Source: CAXRDE01 sp964229355 (lineage in GTDB: Bacteria; Cyanobacteriota; Sericytochromatia; UBA7694). Taken from it: 64,000 nt of DNA. The stretch is from assembly GCA_964229355.1 (NCBI GenBank), contig CAXRDE010000014.1, positions 1-64,000 on the forward strand, in the 5' to 3' direction. The position numbers and the translations under genes were made by a program. Shown in pieces: positions 25,878 to 33,200 of the stretch (the first letter of the stretch is position 1; each line of letters opens with the position of its first letter). Under the pieces are notes generated by a model. It was not told the origin of the DNA and did not search any database. It worked only from the letters and a program-made list of their open reading frames with translations.

Positions 25878-27491
25878 TTACGCTTGTTCTTCAGAAGTAG
25901 CGAGCGCGATTTGCTCTTCAATGCGCGCCAGGTTCTTTTGAACGTCTTCACGATCTTTGAGCTGACTGTGCTTACTGGCGTGTAAAAACACCAGGTAAAA
26001 TACAGGATCTTCCAGATAAATTTTACGGAAGTTCAAAGGCGCGTTAAGACCTTTACTTTCGGTCAGGTCTTTGACAGCCCGCTCCAGTAAGCGCGTCATT
26101 TCCAGCAACACGCTTTCAATGGCTTGCAGGTCTTTATCGGAAAACTTGGTGGTGTCCATTTTGGTGAGGCGAATATACTCAAAACCCTTAACCATGGCGA
26201 ACTTGATGGTCCAACGCAAGTGGGTTTCTGCCACTGTCAATTGTAAATAAAGCAAGTTCAAAACGTCTTCAGCCCAGCCAAAATGACCCAGGCGAGCCAA
26301 AAACTCAGGATAGTTCAAAAAGGTATTTACAATCGCGCTCTGACTGGTGTTGCCGTCCCAATTTTGCACTTTCTGGTGGTCCCGCAGAATTTGACGGAAA
26401 CGTTCAAATACAGGCTCCCACATTCTGTCATCGGCTTTAAAGGTTTTAAACAATGAGGTGTAGAGCTCTTTAAAGACACCGCTGGCCCGCTTCTTCTTCA
26501 GGGCATCAACCCAGTGGGCAGCAGTCAAATCACCGTCCACTTCAATCTCTAAGCCTTTTAAATAGTTTTTATAAGCTTCTTCTGAATTCTTTTGAGACTG
26601 TAAATACAGCAAATGTAAAGCTTCACGCTCAATAAAGAGGTTCATTTGACGAATGTCTTGCAAATTGTGTTCAGGGTTAATGGCTTCAATATTGTCCATC
26701 ACCTCTTGAATGCGGGGCAGCTTGCGATCATCGCGATGTTCGTAGCGTTTTTGTTCAAAAAAGCTGGGCTGGGTTTGCGGACTGATCTGAAAGCGTCCAA
26801 AATAAGTGTTTTCAGCGCAAAAAGCGATGTGTAAGCGCAGCTGGTTTAAAAAGAGTAAACCTTCAGGTTTGAGTTTTTTCTTGTAGCGGTCAAAGGTCAT
26901 ACTCAAGAGTTCATTGGCCATACCAGCGCGTTGCAGCGCCTCTTCCAGATGCACATCTTGATGGGTTAACATGCCCTGGGCCAGCATACGGCGGCAGGAA
27001 AAAATTTCGCGCACCACCATTTCTACTTCTCTGCCACAGCTTTTGACAGACTGGGGAATATAAAATTTACGCTGGAACAACTCCTGTACCGTTTCAGTCA
27101 CTGCCGCGTAATTTTTCTTATACACAAACAAATAAAACAAGGTGTGTAAGGCCGAAAGAATATCCCCTTTGTTGGCTTTTTCTTTCAAACCATTCACAAA
27201 CTCTTCTTTGCTGGGGAGATCATCTGGCGTGTAGCCATAATAATCAAGAATTTTTGCCTTTTGCTCATCATTGGGAGCTAATAAAGTCAAAAGTTTTTGC
27301 AAACGCAAAATGTCGGGAATAAAGTCACGACTTTCAATTTTCGAAATGGCACTGGTGGCCTGAAAACCCAAAATATTTTTAAGTTCCTCCTGGGTGTAAC
27401 CACTGGCCTTTCTCAGTTGTTTGATTAAGCGCCCGGTGGGGAGCAAGGGACGTTTTTTGTTACGACGCGTACGTTTAATAGCTTCTGCCAT
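25878..27491 (-). CDS. XRE-family HTH protein with long TPR-like region
   Basis: 537 residues. A basic N-terminus is followed by an XRE helix-turn-helix (about 18-75: LIKQLRKASGYTQEELKNIL ... SAISKIES), then about 450 residues of helical repeats without enzymatic motifs (for example ANKGDILSALHTLFYLF, WAEDVLNLLYLQLTVAE). This build resembles Rgg/PlcR-type regulators that sense a ligand through TPR helices, although those are shorter. It is first in an operon with isocitrate dehydrogenase and a MoxR-type ATPase and may control that operon. Two perfect inverted repeats lie just upstream of its start and could be its own sites. Confidence 0.8.
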   Translation of the reverse strand: MAEAIKRTRRNKKRPLLPTGRLIKQLRKASGYTQEELKNILGFQATSAISKIESRDFIPDILRLQKLLTLLAPNDEQKAKILDYYGYTPDDLPSKEEFVNGLKEKANKGDILSALHTLFYLFVYKKNYAAVTETVQELFQRKFYIPQSVKSCGREVEMVVREIFSCRRMLAQGMLTHQDVHLEEALQRAGMANELLSMTFDRYKKKLKPEGLLFLNQLRLHIAFCAENTYFGRFQISPQTQPSFFEQKRYEHRDDRKLPRIQEVMDNIEAINPEHNLQDIRQMNLFIEREALHLLYLQSQKNSEEAYKNYLKGLEIEVDGDLTAAHWVDALKKKRASGVFKELYTSLFKTFKADDRMWEPVFERFRQILRDHQKVQNWDGNTSQSAIVNTFLNYPEFLARLGHFGWAEDVLNLLYLQLTVAETHLRWTIKFAMVKGFEYIRLTKMDTTKFSDKDLQAIESVLLEMTRLLERAVKDLTESKGLNAPLNFRKIYLEDPVFYLVFLHASKHSQLKDREDVQKNLARIEEQIALATSEEQA

Positions 27492-27522
27492 ACCTGTTTA
27501 ATTTTCCTAATTCTATAAAAAT

Positions 27523-27539
27523 AGATATCTGTGATATCT
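27523..27539. promoter_or_regulatory. inverted repeat upstream of the XRE gene
   Basis: AGATATC-TGT-GATATCT is a perfect inverted repeat about 32 bp ahead of the XRE start codon, a usual place for an autoregulatory operator. Confidence 0.45.
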
Positions 27540-27548
27540 GTGCACAAT

Positions 27549-27562
27549 AAACATAAATGTTT
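27549..27562. repeat. second inverted repeat upstream of the XRE gene
   Basis: AAACAT-AA-ATGTTT is a perfect palindrome 26 bp (centre to centre about 24-25 bp) from the preceding inverted repeat, in a very AT-rich spacer. It may be part of the same control region or reflect AT-richness. Confidence 0.3.
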
Positions 27563-27599
27563 ACTCATAAATTTTAACATTGGAATATAAGAACGTAAA

Positions 27600-27624
27600 C
27601 CGCAGAATCCTAAAGATTCTGCGG
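27600..27624 (-). terminator. hairpin after era
   Basis: A perfect 10-bp stem (CCGCAGAATC / GATTCTGCGG) with a 5-nt loop lies 40 bp after the era stop. On the minus strand only a short T-rich tail (TTTACGTTCTT) follows, so it may be a weak terminator or an mRNA 3' end. Confidence 0.6.
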
Positions 27625-27663
27625 CAAACAGGGATTTTTTATGAAGTATAGGAAAAGTGGAAG

Positions 27664-28584
27664 CTATTTTTTTCGAATCAACTCATCGTAGCCCAACTCA
27701 CGGAGACGATGACGCTCATTTCGCCAGCGGGGCATAATTTTGACAAAAAGCTCTAAGAAAACTTTTGTATCTAAAAAACTTTCTAAACTCTTACGGGCAG
27801 AAGCCCCTATTTCCTTGAGCTTAGAGCCCCCTTTGCCAATCACAATTTGCTTCTGCCCAGGGCGTTCCACCACAATCACAGCGGCGATATAGGTCAAGTT
27901 TTCACTGCGGGGCTTAAATTGCTCAATATACACCGATGAAGCATGGGGTATTTCTTCACCGGTCTGACGGAAGACCTGCTCACGAATCAGTTCCGCGGCA
28001 ATCGCAGCGGTGGTTTGATCCGTGTATTCGTCTTCAGGGTACATCATAGGACCCACCGGCAAAACAGCGGTCATTTCCTCGACGAGTCCTGACAGGCCTT
28101 GCTCATGCTTGGCAGAAATCATAAAGGTTTGCGCAAAATCCCCCAGGGCCTGATAGGCCTCAAGGTGCCGTGCCCGCTCTGCTTTGGGAATGCGGTCCAT
28201 TTTGTTAAGAATCAAAAAGGTACGTTTGGCCTGTTCTCCCAGGGCTTTTGCCACAAATTCATCGCCTTTACCTGGCGCTTGTGTACCATCTACCAAAAAG
28301 AGATGCCAATCCACCTCATTGAGGGCATACATGGCCTGGGCCACGATTTGCTCACTCAACAAATAGCGGGGTTTATGAATCCCGGGGGTATCCACAAACA
28401 CCATTTGGGCTTCTCCCGGACGTGTTAAAACCCCTCGAATCAACGTGCGAGTGGTTTGGGGCTTAGAAGAGACAATCGCCACTTTCTCGCCCACCAGGTG
28501 GTTGATTAAGGTGGACTTGCCCACATTGGGGCGGCCCACCAGCGAAATAAAGCCACTTTTAAAATTCACATCAAGATCGCTCAT
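27664..28584 (-). CDS. era: GTPase Era
   Basis: 306 residues, normal length. G1 is GRPNVGKST (17-25), G3 lies in VDTPGIHKP, G4 is NKMD, and the C-terminal KH domain contains IVIGKGGSKLKEIG. Era binds 16S rRNA and is needed for maturation of the small ribosomal subunit. Its ATG overlaps the stop of the beta-barrel gene (ATGA), which in turn overlaps rpoC, so era is the last gene of the rpoB-rpoC transcription unit. A hairpin follows. Confidence 0.96.
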   Translation of the reverse strand: MSDLDVNFKSGFISLVGRPNVGKSTLINHLVGEKVAIVSSKPQTTRTLIRGVLTRPGEAQMVFVDTPGIHKPRYLLSEQIVAQAMYALNEVDWHLFLVDGTQAPGKGDEFVAKALGEQAKRTFLILNKMDRIPKAERARHLEAYQALGDFAQTFMISAKHEQGLSGLVEEMTAVLPVGPMMYPEDEYTDQTTAAIAAELIREQVFRQTGEEIPHASSVYIEQFKPRSENLTYIAAVIVVERPGQKQIVIGKGGSKLKEIGASARKSLESFLDTKVFLELFVKIMPRWRNERHRLRELGYDELIRKK

Positions 28585-30251
28585 GGTTTAGGCTCCAGGG
28601 TAAAGTCATGTTGTAACACTTCAGGTTTGTTAATGGTAATTTGAAAGGCACGGCCCACATAGCCTTCCGCCGAAATACCCAGGCGATACACGCCCTTGGG
28701 AATATCTCGAAACGCGTAACTACCGTCAGGTTTTGTCAGGGTAATCACCAAAAGCTCTTCATTTTTTAACTCCAGGCGTACGCCTGACAATTGTTCACCC
28801 GCCTTGTTTTTCAACACCCCTTTGATTTCTGCGTTTTGCATATTTGCAGGGGCTTCTGAAGGTGCAGCACTGGGCGCAACTGAAGGAGTGGCCTCAGGCG
28901 TGGCAGTGGGAGCCGCAGTGGGCGTTGGCGTCGGCTGTGGTGTGTTGCCCGTCAATCCCAGGTCAATATCGTACTGGCTGCGGGTGTCTCCCTTCACCTG
29001 AATGTTCAAGCGGGTTTGTTCTACCCCGGCTTGTTTAATCACCAGAGTATATTGGCCTGGTGAAATTTGATCAATGCCGTAGTTGTTGCCTTCTACGGTT
29101 TGACGCTTCACCACCTTACCTGCGGCATCCAAAACCTCAATTAAGGTGTCAGTATTATTCTGAACGCCACTCAAGGCACCATAAATGGAACCTGCAATCC
29201 CCGAAATGGGAATTTCGAGAAAGGTATTTAACTCGGGTTGAATCAAGACCATACGGGTTTCGGTTTTCCAACCGTCTTTCACCACTTTCACCTGATATTT
29301 ACCCGTGGGAATACCGGGCAAATAAATTTCGCCGTTGACATCGGTGTTGGCCGAAAAACTCAAACCGGTCTCGGGCTGTTTCAGGGTCACCTCAGCACTT
29401 TCCAGAGCAATAATGCGCTCCTGGTCGAGAATACGTACCCGTGCATTGCCACGGGTGCTGGCAGGAGGGGTGGTGGGAGCAGGGGTGGCAGAAGGAGCGG
29501 GCGTCGGCACTGCCACAGGGGCACTCGCCCCCATCCATTTACCCCAATCCCCATGGTAAGTTACCCCGAGGGTAATATCACGGTCGGCAAAATTCGTGGA
29601 GGGCTGCTGCATCAACGCCAGTTCAATGCTAAAGTCAGGATGAGGCGTCACCACAGCACCAAAATTGAGCACCTGGCGATCAAAATTCACGCTGCCCAAA
29701 TACTCCATTTCGAAGCGGGCAATATCGCCCACGGGCACATCAAAGCCAGCCACCAGCCGAGCACTGCCGAGCCCGCCCATAAAGCCCCCATGTAAGTTCA
29801 CAATGCGCTGGGTATTCCAATCGATGCCCCGACTCATCATCAGGTAGAGTTGGTTGCCAGGAATGTCTGACACCTGATTGCGGGTGTCCAGGCCCAAAAG
29901 CGAAGCGCCAATGGCCAGAGAGAGGGGTTGTCCCTTGTTTTGATCCATAAAACGGTACTTCACACTGGCCGCCAGTGCCGAAAAGCCATCGGCAGGCGGA
30001 ATGCCAAAGACCAGTGAAGCTTCAAAATCATCAAAGAGGCTGACCGCTGCAGAAGCCGAAAGCCCAGAGTTTAAAGGAAAATAACGCAGCCCTGTATAAA
30101 AGCGACGGCCACCTAAGGTATCCGCAGTGGGAACGTTTAGGAGGCCGCTATAGCCCCACATCGACGGATTGGCTTGTTCAGCCAATGCCATCGGTTGTGA
30201 GACTGCCATTAAACAGGCTGCGGTTAAAATTAACCGCTGCCTAAATTTCAT
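28581..30251 (-). CDS. YjbH-like beta-barrel protein with carboxypeptidase-regulatory-like repeats
   Basis: 556 residues. A signal peptide (about 1-24, LILTAACLMAVSQPMALA) is followed by a beta-rich region (about 30-235) beginning NPSMWGYSGLLNVPTADTL, a hallmark of YjbH-like outer-membrane proteins. A Pro/Thr linker then leads to carboxypeptidase-regulatory-like (prealbumin-fold) repeats (for example GLSFSANTDVNGEIYLPGIP and, after a second Pro/Thr linker, SGVRLELKNEEL ... GSYAFRDIPKGVYRL). It is likely an outer-membrane protein with exposed beta domains. The ATG shares its A with the rpoC stop codon (TAATG) and its stop overlaps era, so it is wedged inside a core-gene operon. Confidence 0.8.
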   Translation of the reverse strand: MKFRQRLILTAACLMAVSQPMALAEQANPSMWGYSGLLNVPTADTLGGRRFYTGLRYFPLNSGLSASAAVSLFDDFEASLVFGIPPADGFSALAASVKYRFMDQNKGQPLSLAIGASLLGLDTRNQVSDIPGNQLYLMMSRGIDWNTQRIVNLHGGFMGGLGSARLVAGFDVPVGDIARFEMEYLGSVNFDRQVLNFGAVVTPHPDFSIELALMQQPSTNFADRDITLGVTYHGDWGKWMGASAPVAVPTPAPSATPAPTTPPASTRGNARVRILDQERIIALESAEVTLKQPETGLSFSANTDVNGEIYLPGIPTGKYQVKVVKDGWKTETRMVLIQPELNTFLEIPISGIAGSIYGALSGVQNNTDTLIEVLDAAGKVVKRQTVEGNNYGIDQISPGQYTLVIKQAGVEQTRLNIQVKGDTRSQYDIDLGLTGNTPQPTPTPTAAPTATPEATPSVAPSAAPSEAPANMQNAEIKGVLKNKAGEQLSGVRLELKNEELLVITLTKPDGSYAFRDIPKGVYRLGISAEGYVGRAFQITINKPEVLQHDFTLEPKP

Positions 30252-33200
30252 TATTCTGCACTTTCCTCTGAGAGCGCGTCGTACTCGGCAGCTGCCAGGT
30301 CACGAACACTCCGTTGCTTACGGGCCAGTACATCACGGCTCAGCTTTGAGCGCATGCCGGTACCGGCAGGAATCAAACGCCCGATAATGACGTTTTCTTT
30401 CAAACCACGTAACCAGTCGCGCTTACCCTGCACTGCTGCTTCTGTCAAGACACGGGTGGTCTCCTGGAAAGAAGCCGCAGAGAAGAAGCTCTCGGTATTC
30501 AGTGAGGCTTTGGTAATCCCCAGCAGAATCGGCGTGTAATCTAAATCGCCATCTTCTAAGCCCAATTCGCGAATGCGCTTGCGCTCAAGTTCAATGCGGG
30601 TTTTAGACACTTTCTCACCGGGCAAGAAGGTGGTTTGACCTGGATTTTCGATTTGCTTCTTCTGCGTCAATTGACGAACAATCACCTCGATGTGCTTATC
30701 GGAAATCTTAACGCCCTGCGAACGGTATACCTGCTGAACAGAGTCCACCAGATATTTTTGCGCCGCAGCCACGCCGCTCAATTTAAGCAGCTCGTGTGGA
30801 TTAATCGAACCGGTGGTGATGCGCTCACCCCGGGTGACCCGTTGACCCACCGCCACAATGGGAGACGCCGTGTAAGGCAGTGACACATTGTGTTCTTTTG
30901 GCGGCTCATCGGCCACAGAACCGTTGATAACCACGATGGTTTTCTCGTCGCTTCCGCGGCTGATATCCACCACTTCACCCTGGTACTCACTCAACACAGC
31001 GATATCTTTGGGTTTACGGGTTTCGAGCAATTCCTCAACCCGTGGAAGACCCTGAATAATATCTCCGGTTTTCATTTGTTCGTACATCAACACGGCAATT
31101 TCTTCACCCTGGCGGACCATGTTGCCATCTTCCACCACGAGCTGTGCACCCTGGCTGACCAGGTAAGGACGTGCTTTGCGTACAAAGACTTTTCCTTTGG
31201 TCACTTCTTGAACCACACAGGTTTCGTGAGCTTCAACGCCTTCAGCGATTAAATCACCTTCAAAGACCTTGTCACCCGCGCTAACCAGCGGCTTGCTGAC
31301 TTCGTACACGCGCTCATGCTCATCGGTGAGCAGCATCATGCGGATCAGACCGTTGTGCTCATCTTTGCGCACCGTAATGATCCCGCTGGACTTAATGCGG
31401 TATTCGGTAGAGGCCACCTTGTGACGGGCAGGCACCACTTCACCATCTTTAACCAGCGGATCGATGTAAATACCAATTTCCTGATAGTCACCCATAAAGG
31501 TACCGCGCATGCTGCCTTTTTGACCGGTTAAGTTCTCGGTACTGGACAGATTGAGCGTAAATTGACCTTCGGTTTCAGTGGGTACCAGATTGGTACGGCC
31601 ACCGAGGGTAACCATGGGTCCTTGCAATTTGAACTGCAGCTCGGCACGGGCCAACGCAGATCCGGCTTTCACCCGATCGCCCTGACGGTGCTGGAAGCGA
31701 GTCACGGCTTCTAAACCAATGTTGTCGTTGCTGCTTTCATAGTTAAAGAAGTTGTCGATGGGCTTCACTTTGTATTTCTTGAAAGGACGGACCACCACGA
31801 GGGTTTCCAGTTCTTCCAGGGGAATCATTTCAATAAAGCCGTCGATGTCTGAAGTCACTTCTTCCGTTTCTTCGGTTTCAGGGTTCCAGCGGGTACCAAT
31901 CACACGACCTTTTTTGATAATCTCGCCTTCTTCTACCTTAAACTCAGTGCCATCATCTTCCATCATGAAGAGATAGGCTGCCGCGCCAGGATAGAACAAG
32001 ATTTCGTGAGAGGTATCGATGTTATCGGTGTTGACGAAACCAGACTCTTCAACCTTATGGCCTTCAAAAATCTCGGTATCAGCAGACACGGTCATGGAAT
32101 CTTCCACAAAGACGGCCTTGCCTTTGATATTGAAGGATTCCTGCGCCAGCAAGAGCACTTCGATTTCTTTAGCAATGGGTTCTTTTTCGTTGATGTCCTG
32201 AACATAGTGCACCACACCATTGCGTTCAACCACATAACGGATATCAGGCGCTTTGGCTAAGAGCTGGTTGTTTTCCAGACGCTGTTGATCATCCACATTC
32301 ATTTCGAAGTGGGTCATGGGCAGACCTTCGTCTTCAAAGACCAATACAGGCTCAGAAGCTTTGGTTTTGTCCACATAAGCATCTTTCAGTTCCAACTCAG
32401 CGGTCACGATCGACAACAGCTGAGAACCTTCTTCGTTTTTAGACAGGCTGACCCGTCCACCGTACTCGGTACTGGTGGCAATGCTGGCAATGGTTGCGCC
32501 CGCATCGAGTTTTTGACCGTCTTCCACACGAATTTCAGACTTCGGAGGCATGGAGTACACGTCACCGTTGTAAATCCAAAGAATCCCGTCTTGACTGGTC
32601 ACGATGGTTTCTTCTTGCTGCTTGGCACGGTTTTTACGGCTTTCGGTTTCAATGCGATCGAGAACCACTTCACCACTTACCCCGGCAATCACTTCTTTGT
32701 ACTTGCGTTCCATCGAACCGCGGCCAAATTTACCGGATTCGCGAACCGCAATCGCCAGAGGGGTTTTGTCGGTCACGGTATCACCGTCTTGTACCAGCAA
32801 AGAGAAGCCAGGAATAATCTGAACTTTTTCTTTACCACGACCCACCACAACTTCTACCGTAAACTCTTCGTCGAGCACTGGCATGTTGTCACCGGCCTGG
32901 GTACGGATGGTTTGTGTCTTCATTTTTGAAGCATCAAAGCTAACTTTACCCTCAAAGGCTTTTTTATCTTTGTAGCGGGCGTAGATCTTCTCTGCAGAGG
33001 AGCCTTCAAATACCCCCCCGGTGTGAAAGGTCCGCATGGTGAGCTGGGTTCCAGGCTCACCAATGGACTGGGCAGAAATAATACCCACGGGTTCACCGCG
33101 ATCCACGAGCTGTTGACTGTTCAAAGACCAGCCATAGCACAGGCGGCAAACGCCGAAGGTGGATTCACAACCCATGGGAGAGCGAATGTCCACATATTTC

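Noticed and set aside
28804..29559. Ala/Gly-rich plus-strand frames with repeated AVGVG
   Set aside because: These mirror the Pro/Thr-rich linker of the beta-barrel gene on the other strand.
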